This document shows positions 45,701-53,955 of a stretch of 64,000 nt of DNA, in pieces. Position 1 is the stretch's first letter, and the number at the start of each line of letters is the position of its first letter. Under the pieces are notes generated by a model that saw only the letters and a list, made by a program, of their open reading frames with translations, searched no databases and was not told the DNA's origin. This DNA is from Flavobacterium panacis. Lineage in GTDB: Bacteria > Bacteroidota > Bacteroidia > Flavobacteriales > Flavobacteriaceae. The stretch covers positions 806,001 through 870,000 of the forward strand of contig NZ_JANKMS010000001.1 in assembly GCF_024649945.1 (NCBI RefSeq). The letters are read 5' to 3'. The translations under genes were made by a program, and so were the position numbers.

Positions 45701-45854
45701 TGGTAATAATTTGAACCTGATTGTTGGTAATATCAGGCAACGCATCAAGTGGTAATTTTTTAAGCGAATAACTTCCCCAAGCAATAAGCACAAGGGTAAA
45801 TAGTAGTATAACGAATTTGTTTCGTATACTAAACTGTATGATTTTATCTAACAT
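42729..45854 (-). CDS. czcA: Efflux RND transporter permease, heavy-metal type (CzcA-like)
   Basis: A 1041-residue resistance-nodulation-division pump, full length for the family. Helix 4 carries the proton-relay motif GAIDFGIIVDGAVIIVE, with Asp400, Asp406 and Glu413 matching the DFG...DG...E pattern of zinc/cobalt/cadmium pumps (HME1), not the CusA copper/silver variant. The two porter regions and GAI...GFIALFGIAVLNGIVLIS near the end are intact. It exports divalent metals across the envelope with CzcB and the TolC-like channel. A small His/Cys-rich protein is encoded 107 bp upstream. Confidence 0.9.
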   Translation of the reverse strand: MLDKIIQFSIRNKFVILLFTLVLIAWGSYSLKKLPLDALPDITNNQVQIITTAPTLASQEVEQLITYPLERAVKTVPNIIELRSISRFGLSVVTVVFEDDVDIYWAREQIFQRLKEAEENIPAYVNSPELAPISTGLGEIYQYDVYAKKGYENKYSAVELRTIQDWIIIPQLQGIKGVAEVSTWGGKLKQFEIAVNPNMLNSLGVTITEIFDALEKNNQNTGGAYIEKDQYTYFIRGVGMAKGVKDLENVVVKNRNGSPVLVRNVAQVREGVALRYGASTKDGKGEIVSGMVLMLKGENSSAVVNRVHEKMAQINKSLPEGVVAEAFIDRGKLVENSIKTVAKNLLEGALIVIFVLILFLGNLRAGLIVASVIPLAMLFAVILMNAFGVSGNLMSLGAIDFGIIVDGAVIIVEATMHHLQKFKNKKELTQEEMDEEVYNSASKIRNSAAFGEIIILIVYLPILALIGTEGKMFKPMAMTVGFANIGAFILSLTYIPMMSALFLSKKTEHKENFSDRMIAWLESRYTPLLKKALEFKKVVLSIAVGLFALAFIIFQNMGGEFIPTIEEGDLAINATIMTGSSLTQMVETTTKYEQILKAKFPEIKTIVTKIGSGEIPTDPMPIESGDLIIVLKDKKEWKGKYHNWEEIANAMKKEMEIIPGANIEISQPIQMRFNELMTGSRSDIAIKIFGDDLEILDAKAAELISKIKGIEGIGDLKADKVTGLPQITIKYDYDKIALYGLNISDINQIIRSSFAGEVAGKIYDESKRFDVVVRMDENNRGDITDVSNLFIPLPNGQQVPLSQVASVEYEQGPVQVIREDGKRRITVGLNVRGRDIKSVVEEIQAKLDKSFKLPAGYYVTYGGQFENLIEASQRLMVALPIALGLILVLLYFTFKSVKQALLIFTAIPLSAIGGVFSLSLRGMPFSISAGIGFIALFGIAVLNGIVLISYFNQLKSEGISDAFQRIIIGTKTRLRPVLMTAAVASLGFMPMALSTSGGAEVQKPLATVVIGGLLSATLLTLIVLPILYLLLEKFKRGRISQ

Positions 45855-45961
45855 TTGAATTTATAATGACGTGAGAAATGAGACAATTGAATTGTCTGTA
45901 AACATGTGGAAAGTCCACAACTCTCTCGCCCGTTTTCGACTTTATCGAACAGGCTTAATCA

Positions 45962-46285
45962 TTATACTATTTGAGGGGGCTGCCAAATACTTCCAAAGAA
46001 ATCGGAAATAAAAACAGAATTATAACTTGGTAAAGGAATTGAAATTTGAGTGTAAGGTTTAGGAAATTCGAAACTTAAAGGAGCTTCATAGCTTAAAACC
46101 TGTGCGCCACAGCAATTGCAGGCACAAAACGGAGAACATAAATCATTGTCTTTATCGTGTGAATGATTATCCTCACTTGCAAACTGAACAGTTTTATGCA
46201 TAGCACTATTCACTTCCATATCCGCACAAGGCATATTTGAAAGTACCATCAAATAAATTGACATTAGAATTGCTATCCATTTCAT
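45962..46285 (-). CDS. Small exported His/Cys-rich protein (DUF6660-like)
   Basis: A 107-residue protein with an N-terminal signal peptide (MKWIAILMSIYLMVLSNMPC). Possible metal ligands are His40 and the NHSHDKDNDLC...CACNCC cluster (about 40-60), then an aromatic, Pro-rich C-terminus ending SIWQPPQIV. Proteins like this (I recall the name DUF6660) precede metal-efflux RND operons in flavobacteria. It is the first gene of the minus-strand metal-resistance unit, 107 bp ahead of czcA. A role in periplasmic metal capture is inferred. Confidence 0.65.
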   Translation of the reverse strand: MKWIAILMSIYLMVLSNMPCADMEVNSAMHKTVQFASEDNHSHDKDNDLCSPFCACNCCGAQVLSYEAPLSFEFPKPYTQISIPLPSYNSVFISDFFGSIWQPPQIV

Positions 46286-46532
46286 GCTTGTAAAAATAGC
46301 AATTTATTGTTTTTCTTTTCAAAAAAAAAGTTAATCAACTGATAACTAAATACATTTCTTAAAATTTTATACTTATGAAAAGAATTTTTAGTTAACTTTA
46401 ACACTAATTAACTTCTTTTTCATTCTAAAACTCTACGCCTAGGAAACAAAAATTAACAGCCGAAATATATTTTAAGAATACATAAGCCCTATTTATTTTA
46501 CGCAGTTTTATTAATTATAAACAATTTAATCA

Positions 46533-47657
46533 ATGAAATGTACGAAACTAATATCAGCCTTTTTCTTATTATTTAGTGTTCAATTTTTCGGTCAGGTCTA
46601 CACTGACAAAATCGTAGGAGAAAAAAACCAGCAATTAAAAGACAGTCTAAAAGTCGTAGATTATCCGTACGCATTACCCATTTGGGGAGAAAAAGTGGCT
46701 CAAAAAGGCTATAAGCTTCCTTATTCTGCTGGACTTTCCGTTAATTATTTTTGGCAGGATTCAGAAATAGTCATTAACAATCTTCAAGTAGGATTCAATA
46801 ATGGTCCTATGTATAATTTGGACGAAATTGTACGATTTGATAAATCACATGTTGAAGTTGGCGCACTTACGATTCGTCCAGATATTTGGTTACTTCCTTT
46901 TTTAAACATTTATGGTGTCTTTGGAAAATCAAATCCTACAACTAAGATTAACGCTGGAATTTACATTCCAGATGCCAATAACAATTGGTCTGAAATCGCT
47001 AATTTTAGTACAAAAGCTAGTTTTAATGCCACTACATTTGGTTTAGGTATGACGCCTACAATTGGTATTGGAGGTGGATGGCTAGCCTTAGATATGAACA
47101 TGGCTTGGACCGATATTAGTTCCCTTGATAAACCTGCCTTTTCTTATGTTTTTGGTCCGAGATTAGGAAAAACGTTCAAACCTTTTAGAGATAAAGATCA
47201 AAATATTGCGCTTTGGGTTGGTGGTTTCCGTGTTCATATTTCTGGAGATACAAACGGAAATTTACCTTTATCTGATTTTATTGATTTAAGCAATGCACAA
47301 GAAAAAGTGGACAATGGTTTGGCAAAAATAGCTGATAATCAAACACAAGTGGATAATTGGTGGAACGGTCTTACTCCTGCTGAGCAAAAAAATCCTTCCA
47401 ATGTTGTAAAACATAATACAGCCAATCGAGCTCTAGAAAGTGCTGGTACATTCTTGGCTACTTTAGACGGGGCTCTTAGTACAGCAGGTTCTTCGTCTGT
47501 TCAATATTCGCTTCAAAAAAGACCAAAAGATATGTGGAACTTTATTATGGGATCACAATATCAACTGAATCCACACCTTATGTTTAGGGTCGAAGTTGGT
47601 TTTCTTGGAACTCGTACGCAAGCTTTGGGTGGTGTTCAATATCGATTTGGATTATAA
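46533..47657 (+). CDS. Putative outer-membrane beta-barrel protein, unknown function
   Basis: A 374-residue exported protein with a signal peptide ending FFGQ (about 20). It is beta-rich with alternating hydrophobic patterns and ends LGGVQYRFGL, the aromatic C-terminus of an outer-membrane barrel. A helical insert (about 250-305: FIDLSNAQEKVDNGLAKIAD) interrupts the barrel. LSVNYFWQDSEIVINN and PRLGKTFKPF are distinctive but I do not recognise the family. The next gene starts 11 bp later and also encodes a barrel, so they likely form an operon. Confidence 0.6.
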   Translation: MKCTKLISAFFLLFSVQFFGQVYTDKIVGEKNQQLKDSLKVVDYPYALPIWGEKVAQKGYKLPYSAGLSVNYFWQDSEIVINNLQVGFNNGPMYNLDEIVRFDKSHVEVGALTIRPDIWLLPFLNIYGVFGKSNPTTKINAGIYIPDANNNWSEIANFSTKASFNATTFGLGMTPTIGIGGGWLALDMNMAWTDISSLDKPAFSYVFGPRLGKTFKPFRDKDQNIALWVGGFRVHISGDTNGNLPLSDFIDLSNAQEKVDNGLAKIADNQTQVDNWWNGLTPAEQKNPSNVVKHNTANRALESAGTFLATLDGALSTAGSSSVQYSLQKRPKDMWNFIMGSQYQLNPHLMFRVEVGFLGTRTQALGGVQYRFGL

Positions 47658-47668
47658 AAACCGATTTT

Positions 47669-48433
47669 ATGAAAAAAGGTTTATGCATACTTCTCGTTTT
47701 TTTCTGTGTGAGTCAAGCTAAATCTCAAGTATTAATATCCTTGATTTTTGGAGACAAACTAAATTCTCCTTTTTTAGAATTTGGTCTTGAAGGCGGATTG
47801 AATCTTTCTGATATTTCAAATTTGGAAAGTTCTGGAATGAATCCAGGGTTTAATCTTGGTTTTTATTTTGATGTTCGTTCCAAAAAAAATCCTGCTTGGA
47901 TGATCAATACGGGCGTTATTGTAAAATCCCCAATGGGCGCGCGACATATTCCTGTTTATTCTCTAGACGATGTAAATTTGGATAATACTTTTGAAGGCGG
48001 TTCTGTAAACAGAGAAATCCGTTATTTTAATGTTCCTATTTTAATTAAATACCAATTCAAAAATAGAATTTACGTTAAAACTGGGCCACAATTGGGACTC
48101 TTAGCTTCTGCTTTTGATGAATTTTCGAATGAAATCAATAAAAATGATGTTACCTACAAAAAAAAAATCAGAGACCAGATTCGTGTTATCGATGCTGGAA
48201 TTGCTCTTGGAACAGGCTATCACATGAATGTTGGCAACGGATTAAATATTACAATTCAGTATTATTATGGTTTGGTTCCTGTAATGAAAGGAGATGGTCC
48301 AAATGTTTACAACAGATCTTTGTATTTAACCGCTGGAATCCCTATTGGAAAAGGAAAAGCGGCACAAAAAAGAGCTGAAAAAGATGCCGAAATGAATAAA
48401 GTTATACTTCCTCAAGATGAAACTAAACCTTAA
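47669..48433 (+). CDS. Outer-membrane beta-barrel protein (PorT-like)
   Basis: A 254-residue protein with a signal peptide (cleaved after KSQ, about 20) and an eight-strand-type barrel: LEFGLEGGLNLSDISN, GFNLGFYFDVRSKKNPAWM, YFNVPILIKYQFKNRIYVKTGPQLG, and YLTAGIPIGKGKAA. The NVPILIKY..K.....TGPQLG pattern is that of the outer-membrane beta-barrel/PorT-like family in Bacteroidota. A 25-residue charged tail follows the last strand, so the C-terminus is periplasmic rather than the usual terminal Phe. It is paired with the gene upstream. Function is unknown. Confidence 0.7.
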   Translation: MKKGLCILLVFFCVSQAKSQVLISLIFGDKLNSPFLEFGLEGGLNLSDISNLESSGMNPGFNLGFYFDVRSKKNPAWMINTGVIVKSPMGARHIPVYSLDDVNLDNTFEGGSVNREIRYFNVPILIKYQFKNRIYVKTGPQLGLLASAFDEFSNEINKNDVTYKKKIRDQIRVIDAGIALGTGYHMNVGNGLNITIQYYYGLVPVMKGDGPNVYNRSLYLTAGIPIGKGKAAQKRAEKDAEMNKVILPQDETKP

Positions 48434-48607
48434 CTGCCGGGTAAAGCTTATTCAATAAATAAAATCAAATTTGATCTGCTGAAATCTTTAGAAATCTGCG
48501 TGAAATACTTTTATTCATCGATCTTTCACGCAGATTTAGAACAGATTAAAGCAGATTTAAATCTCACTAATGAGTAAAATTGAATAAAAATAGTCACATC
48601 CAATGGA
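48434..48607. repeat. AATCTGCGTGAAA inverted repeat
   Basis: AAATCTGCGTGAAA (48492-48505) faces TTTCACGCAGATTT (48524-48537); outer TTTGATCTGCTGAAATC and GATTAAAGCAGATTTAAA extend the hairpin. It lies between convergent genes and may stop transcription on both strands. Confidence 0.7.
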
Positions 48608-49195
48608 TTAAACCTGATTGATTTCTTTAATAAACTCAAGGATTTCTTCTGTCTTTAAAACAAAATTGGGTGCAACGTGCAAAATAGCATTATTAGGCAT
48701 AAAAGACATTTCCGCTGAAATAGGATTCTGTACAACAGTTATTCCACCTGCTTGTTTAACAGCTTGCATTCCAACTGTTCCATCAGAATTAGAGCCAGAC
48801 AATAATATTCCAATTAAATGAGAACCATATATTTCTGCCGCAGATTCAAAGGCAACATCTATACTTGGTCTACTGTAATTTATTTTCTCTGAAGTATCTA
48901 AAGAAAGTGTTTCGTCTTTTTCAAATAACAAATGGTAATTGGAAGGCGCGATATAAATAAAGCCTGCCTTTAAAGGCACTTTATCTTCTACTTCCTTTAC
49001 TTTGATTTTTGATTTTAAAGCGATTAAATCTTCTAACGTTTGTTCGTCTGAGTTTTTTCTATGAACCACAATAACAATAGCAAAAGAAACAGCATTTTCT
49101 ATAAACGGCAAAATTTGCAGTAATGCCTGCAAACTTCCAGCTGAACCTCCTATTATTACTACTTTACAATCTTTTATTCTTTTATTTTCCTCCAT
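48608..49195 (-). CDS. CheB-type protein-glutamate methylesterase, catalytic domain only
   Basis: A 195-residue stand-alone methylesterase domain. The catalytic triad is visible: Ser18 in GGSAGS, His45 in VVHRKNSDEQ and Asp138 in SGSNSDGTVGM, together with AGFIYIAPSNYHLL. The amino-terminal receiver domain of classical CheB is missing, so control must come from another protein, most simply the single receiver encoded two genes upstream. It overlaps the CheR gene by 22 bp. It would remove methyl groups from glutamates of a sensory protein, but no chemoreceptor is encoded in the window. Confidence 0.88.
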   Translation of the reverse strand: MEENKRIKDCKVVIIGGSAGSLQALLQILPFIENAVSFAIVIVVHRKNSDEQTLEDLIALKSKIKVKEVEDKVPLKAGFIYIAPSNYHLLFEKDETLSLDTSEKINYSRPSIDVAFESAAEIYGSHLIGILLSGSNSDGTVGMQAVKQAGGITVVQNPISAEMSFMPNNAILHVAPNFVLKTEEILEFIKEINQV

Positions 49196-49986
49196 ATTTT
49201 CTCTTTATCAAACTGTTTGTATTTGGTTGGAGATATAGAATATTTTATGGTTTCTTTTGTTCCAAGTGCTAAAAAGCCTAAAACAGCAAGACTGTCATCA
49301 AATAATTTAACGACTCTTTTCTGCAGATTATTATCAAAATAAATCAAAACATTTCGGCATAAAATCAGATCAAACTCATTAAAAGAGGTGTCTGAAACCA
49401 AATTATGTTGTGAAAAAACCATCTTTTCAGAAAGGTTGTCATTGAATTTTGCAAAACCGTAATTGGCAATATAATAATCGGAGAAATCTTCTTGTCCGCC
49501 TGCATCACGATAATTATCGGCATAATCTTTTATCATTCTAAGCGGAAAAATACCGCTTTTTGCTGTTTCCAAAACTGATGAATTGATATCAGTTGCGTAC
49601 AATATGGATTTGTGTAGTAACCCTAGTTCTTTCAGCATAATGGCCATCGAATACACTTCCTCACCAGTAGAACATCCTGCATGCCAAACTCTAATAAAGG
49701 GTTTTGTTCCTAACAACGGAAGTATTTCTTTTCGAAGTGTCATATAAAAAGACGGATCCCGAAACATTTCTGTAACATTCACCGTGATTTCGTCGATCAT
49801 TCTTTTGCAATAATCCTCATCTGTGCGGACTTTTGATAAAAACTCATGAAAATGTTTAAATCCATCTAAGTAGAAAACTCGATTTACACGCCTTTTCAGT
49901 GAAGCTCTGGAATAACTTCCAAAATCAAAACCATAATACTCGTAAACTTCGTTTATAAGAGTTTCTAATTCAATATCTTCAATCAT
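49174..49986 (-). CDS. CheR-type protein-glutamate O-methyltransferase
   Basis: A 270-residue methyltransferase. The N-terminal helical domain (about 1-65) ends at ITVNVTEMFRDPSFY, which is a CheR hallmark. The SAM-binding motif is VWHAGCSTGEEVYSMA (about 100-115), and FDLILCRNVLIYFDNNLQKRV (about 203-223) is the second family signature. It methylates glutamates of receptors or signalling proteins. It forms an operon with CheB (overlap), a lone receiver (7 bp upstream) and two histidine kinases. Flavobacteria lack flagella, so a role in gliding or non-motility signalling is an inference. Confidence 0.9.
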   Translation of the reverse strand: MIEDIELETLINEVYEYYGFDFGSYSRASLKRRVNRVFYLDGFKHFHEFLSKVRTDEDYCKRMIDEITVNVTEMFRDPSFYMTLRKEILPLLGTKPFIRVWHAGCSTGEEVYSMAIMLKELGLLHKSILYATDINSSVLETAKSGIFPLRMIKDYADNYRDAGGQEDFSDYYIANYGFAKFNDNLSEKMVFSQHNLVSDTSFNEFDLILCRNVLIYFDNNLQKRVVKLFDDSLAVLGFLALGTKETIKYSISPTKYKQFDKEKIWRKIKE

Positions 49987-49993
49987 AATTCAT

Positions 49994-50359
49994 TTAAATT
50001 TCACCCAAGATTTGAAGTAATTTATCAACGTCTACGGGTTTTGAGATGTATGCATCTGCACCAGCCTCCAAACATTTCTCTCTGTCTCCTGCCATTGCTT
50101 GTGCTGTTACAGCGACTACAAAAGTATTTTCCTGTAACGGAATCGCTTTTATAAGCGGAATGGCTTCATAACCATCCATTTCGGGCATCATCATATCCAT
50201 TAAGACAGCATCGATTTCACCATCTACTGCTAATATTTTTAAAGCTTCTTCGGCACTTAAGCACGACAAACACTCAAAAGATCTTGCTTTTAAAGTATTT
50301 ACCAAAGCAAAAATATTTCTAGAATCATCGTCTACAATCAACACACGTTTTTTTCCCAT
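49994..50359 (-). CDS. Single-domain response regulator
   Basis: A 121-residue receiver domain with no output domain. The acidic pocket is Asp10-Asp12, the phospho-accepting Asp55 is in VLMDMMMPEMDGYEA, and the switch Thr and Lys are in AVTAQAMAGDREKC and YISKPVDVDK. It closely resembles the third receiver of the hybrid kinase encoded just upstream (MMMPxMDGYE, MxGDREKCxxAGAxxYIxKPVDVDxLL), suggesting duplication. It could pass phosphate between the kinase and CheB/CheR. Confidence 0.9.
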   Translation of the reverse strand: MGKKRVLIVDDDSRNIFALVNTLKARSFECLSCLSAEEALKILAVDGEIDAVLMDMMMPEMDGYEAIPLIKAIPLQENTFVVAVTAQAMAGDREKCLEAGADAYISKPVDVDKLLQILGEI

Positions 50360-50375
50360 TACAGCGCTTTAAAAA

Positions 50376-53300
50376 TTAGATTTTATCGTACAGCCAAACT
50401 CGCAACAATGACAACAACTGATCTACATCTACAGGTTTTGTAATGTAATCTGAAGCTCCCGCTTTAATACACTTTTCACGGTCGCCTGTCATTGCTTTGG
50501 CGGTTACAGCAATTACGGCTAAGTTAAGAAATTTAGGATTACTTCTAATCTTTTCAGCTGTTTCGTAACCATCCATATTTGGCATCATCATATCTAATAA
50601 TACAACATCTGTATCTGGATTTTCATCTAAAATTTTAATCGCTTCTTTTCCATCAAATGCTGTAATAACATTCATTTTAAAGGCTTCCAAAGCTTTAGAA
50701 AGCGAATAAATATTACGAACATCATCATCAACAATTAGTACTTTTTTCTCAAACAAAATATTGTTTAATGAATTCAGTTTCTTGTGAACCTCTTTTGCTT
50801 TCCCCTCCTTCTTTTCTTCAACCAAATGAAGGAAAAGTGAAACCTCATCCAGCATTCTTTGGTATGAATGAGCTGTCTTCACAATGATAGAATCAGCGTA
50901 CTTTCTAATCTTTAATTCTTCTTTTATCGATAAACTTTTTCCTGTAAATACAATTACAGGCAGGTTTTCTAATCCTGGGCTTTTCTTAACGCCATCCAAA
51001 ATTTCATAAGCTTGTTTGTCTGGAATTCCCATATCCAGAATCACACAATCTACTTCCTGTTTTCCTAAAGCTGATAGACCTGCAGAAACTTCACTTTTTA
51101 TCTCTGAATTTATATTGTATGTTTCTAAGAAATAAGCCAGCGCTTTTGCATGTTTTGGGTTGTCTTCAATAATTAAAACCTTTTGAGATTCTTTATTGAT
51201 GATGTGCTCAATACGCATAAAGACTTCTGGAATTTTATCAAAAGCAACTGGTTTGTCTAAGAAATCAACAGCACCTTTTAACAAACTTTCCTGTTTCAAT
51301 TTATGCGAAGACATAATGTGAACCGAAATATGTTTGGTCTGAGAGTGATTTTTCAATTCTTCTAACACTTCCCAACCGCTTTTAATAGGAAGTTCGATAT
51401 CCAACAGAATTCCAATTGGTTTATAAATTAAAGCAAAGTTTAAGGCATAATCTCCTCTTACCGCTACAACTCCTTTATATCCTTTTTTCTGCGTAAAAGC
51501 CAAAAGTGATTTTGCAAAATTAATATCGTCTTCCACGATCAAAATAACCTTATCGCCTTCTAAAATAGAATCGCGATCGTCTTCAATTTCTGCCGGAACA
51601 ACTTCGCTAATGTATCTTGGTCTTGCTTCTTCATTTTCGTACTCTTCCTCGATTACTTCTACGTCCGGAATTTTACTAACAGAAACTTTATTAACAGCAA
51701 ATCCTAAAACCGGAAGACACAAAGTAAATGTACTTCCTTCATTTACTTTACTGTGAAGTACAATTTCTCCTCTTAATAATTTTGCAAGTTCACGACTGAT
51801 AGACAATCCTAAACCTGTTCCTCCGTATTTACGTTTTGTTGATCCGTCGGCTTGTTGGAAGGCTTCAAAAATTAAGGGTTGTTTTTCTAACGGAATTCCA
51901 ATTCCCGTATCTTTTACAATAAAGCAAATCACTTTATCATTATCAGAATCTACTTTTATTTCAAGAGAAACGGTTCCTTTTTCTGTAAACTTAATTGCAT
52001 TAGAAATCAGGTTTTTCAGAATTTGTTCCAAACGCATTTTATCTGTTTTGATAACAATTGGCGCATCTTTAGAAATAATTTCAAAATTAATTCCTTTCTC
52101 TTTTGCCACTAAGAAAAACAAGTTATGAAGGGTATCAACAATTTCCTTGGTAGAAACATCCAGAAATTCCAAATCCATTTTACCGGCTTCAATTTTAGAC
52201 AAATCGAGAATTTCATCAATTAATCCAAGTAAACTATTTCCTGAACTCTGAATTACTTTTGCAAATTCAATTTCTTCATTATTCATGTTTTTGTTATTGT
52301 TCTCAGATAACAAACGGCTTAATAATAAAATGGAATTCAGCGGAGTTCTTAATTCATGCGACATATTTGCCAAAAACTCCGATTTATAACGTGTAGTTAA
52401 CTCTAAAGCTTCTGATTTCTTTTGTATCTCGGTATTTTTTTCTTCTAATAAAACGCTTCTTTCCGAAAGTTCTTCATTTGTTTGTTCTAATTCCTCCTGT
52501 TGTACTCGAAGTTCTTCTTCAGAAGCTTGTAATTTTTCGGTTTGCGCTTCTAATTCTGCGTTGATTGCTTCCAGTTCGCTGTGTTGAATTTGAAGTTCTT
52601 CAGATTGCGATTTCGTTTCTTCCAAGAGTTCCATTACTCTTTTACGGTTTTGTGTTGCTTTTAAAGCAATTCCGATATTATTGGCAACCAAATTCAAGAA
52701 TTCTAATTGCAATACAGAAAAACCATAAATACTAGCCAATTCAACTGCACCTTCTACTTTAAAATCTATCAACGGAAGAGCTACAATATGAGTTGGTTTA
52801 ATTTCTCCTAAAGCATAATTAATATGAATATCATCTGGAGATAATGTTTTTAATTCCAACATTTTACCAGAAACAATAGCTTGCCCAATTAAGCCTTCTC
52901 CTTTTTTAATTCTTTCACGGTTTTTACTTGGTATATAACTGTATCCTCCAGAAATTGTAATTTCTTCGCCATCTACAACATACAAAACACCTGCGCTGCT
53001 GTTGGTATATTGACATAAAAATTCAATTACATCTTTTGCTAACTTCTGGATTGTTTTTTCGCCCAGCATTTTATCATTTAACGTAGCCACACCAGATTGC
53101 AACCATTCTTTTTGAGACAATAATTCGAAAGAACTTTTCAAAGAATCTTTCATATCATGAATAGAAGTTCCGAGCGTGCCCAAAGTGTCGGCTTTGCGAT
53201 CGTCGATTTGAACATCGTAATTTCCTTTCGAAATTTGTGTTGCAATACCGCTAATTACTTCTAATCTTTCTGCTGTTTCTTTATCTTTTTTCTGTAATTC

Positions 53301-53939
53301 CTGTTGTAATAAAGCTCTCTCGTTGAAATCTTTCAGAATTCTAGCTAGAAAAACAGTAGAAATAAGAAAGGCAATTAAAAAAGCAACAACAATCAAAGAC
53401 AAGCTATAATTACCGTAACGTTCTGAATTTGAATTACGTTCATCTAAAAGTTTTTGTTCTGTACTTTCAATTTTTTTGATGAGCGCTTTCATTTCGTTCA
53501 TCATATTTCGACCTTCATTCAAATCAAAAATCAGTGTTTCTTTGCTTAAACGCTTTTTGACGATTTGATTGTTTAAATATTTAAAGAAACCTGAACGCTT
53601 ATCTCGTAAGTCTTCCAGTAATTTTTTCTGCGAAGGATTATCAGAAGTCAATTCATCTAATTTATCAAAATAGGCATTTGATCGGTTTTCAGAATCATTA
53701 AACCGAGCAACGAACTGTTCGTCGCCTGTAAGCAAATAGCCTCGCATACTGGTTTGTGCTTCTGTGATAATTGCTGAACCTTCGTTCAAATTATAAATGA
53801 CATCCTGAGTATGGTTTACCCAAAAGTTACTGCTTAGTAAACTTTTAATACTAACAAACGAAGCAACTGAACTAATGGTCAGTACAAGAAGCGAAACAAG
53901 TGAACTTATTAATAAATTTCTTTTAAAATTGCTCTGCAT
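50376..53939 (-). CDS. Hybrid sensor histidine kinase with CHASE3, HAMP, GAF and three receiver domains
   Basis: An 1187-residue membrane kinase. In order: helix 1 (about 8-32), a periplasmic CHASE3-like helical domain (about 40-175), helix 2 (about 180-202), HAMP (about 203-270), GAF (about 285-430), a long coiled coil (about 432-520), HisKA with the phospho-histidine in FLANMSHELRTPLNS, HATPase (ISNAIKFTEKG, DTGIGIP, GGTGLGLSIS), then three receivers at about 793-905, 918-1030 and 1065-1185. It autophosphorylates and relays internally. The operon continues into a lone receiver, CheR and CheB. The signal sensed is not known. Confidence 0.9.
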   Translation of the reverse strand: MQSNFKRNLLISSLVSLLVLTISSVASFVSIKSLLSSNFWVNHTQDVIYNLNEGSAIITEAQTSMRGYLLTGDEQFVARFNDSENRSNAYFDKLDELTSDNPSQKKLLEDLRDKRSGFFKYLNNQIVKKRLSKETLIFDLNEGRNMMNEMKALIKKIESTEQKLLDERNSNSERYGNYSLSLIVVAFLIAFLISTVFLARILKDFNERALLQQELQKKDKETAERLEVISGIATQISKGNYDVQIDDRKADTLGTLGTSIHDMKDSLKSSFELLSQKEWLQSGVATLNDKMLGEKTIQKLAKDVIEFLCQYTNSSAGVLYVVDGEEITISGGYSYIPSKNRERIKKGEGLIGQAIVSGKMLELKTLSPDDIHINYALGEIKPTHIVALPLIDFKVEGAVELASIYGFSVLQLEFLNLVANNIGIALKATQNRKRVMELLEETKSQSEELQIQHSELEAINAELEAQTEKLQASEEELRVQQEELEQTNEELSERSVLLEEKNTEIQKKSEALELTTRYKSEFLANMSHELRTPLNSILLLSRLLSENNNKNMNNEEIEFAKVIQSSGNSLLGLIDEILDLSKIEAGKMDLEFLDVSTKEIVDTLHNLFFLVAKEKGINFEIISKDAPIVIKTDKMRLEQILKNLISNAIKFTEKGTVSLEIKVDSDNDKVICFIVKDTGIGIPLEKQPLIFEAFQQADGSTKRKYGGTGLGLSISRELAKLLRGEIVLHSKVNEGSTFTLCLPVLGFAVNKVSVSKIPDVEVIEEEYENEEARPRYISEVVPAEIEDDRDSILEGDKVILIVEDDINFAKSLLAFTQKKGYKGVVAVRGDYALNFALIYKPIGILLDIELPIKSGWEVLEELKNHSQTKHISVHIMSSHKLKQESLLKGAVDFLDKPVAFDKIPEVFMRIEHIINKESQKVLIIEDNPKHAKALAYFLETYNINSEIKSEVSAGLSALGKQEVDCVILDMGIPDKQAYEILDGVKKSPGLENLPVIVFTGKSLSIKEELKIRKYADSIIVKTAHSYQRMLDEVSLFLHLVEEKKEGKAKEVHKKLNSLNNILFEKKVLIVDDDVRNIYSLSKALEAFKMNVITAFDGKEAIKILDENPDTDVVLLDMMMPNMDGYETAEKIRSNPKFLNLAVIAVTAKAMTGDREKCIKAGASDYITKPVDVDQLLSLLRVWLYDKI

Positions 53940-53955
53940 AAAGATTCTATACTTA

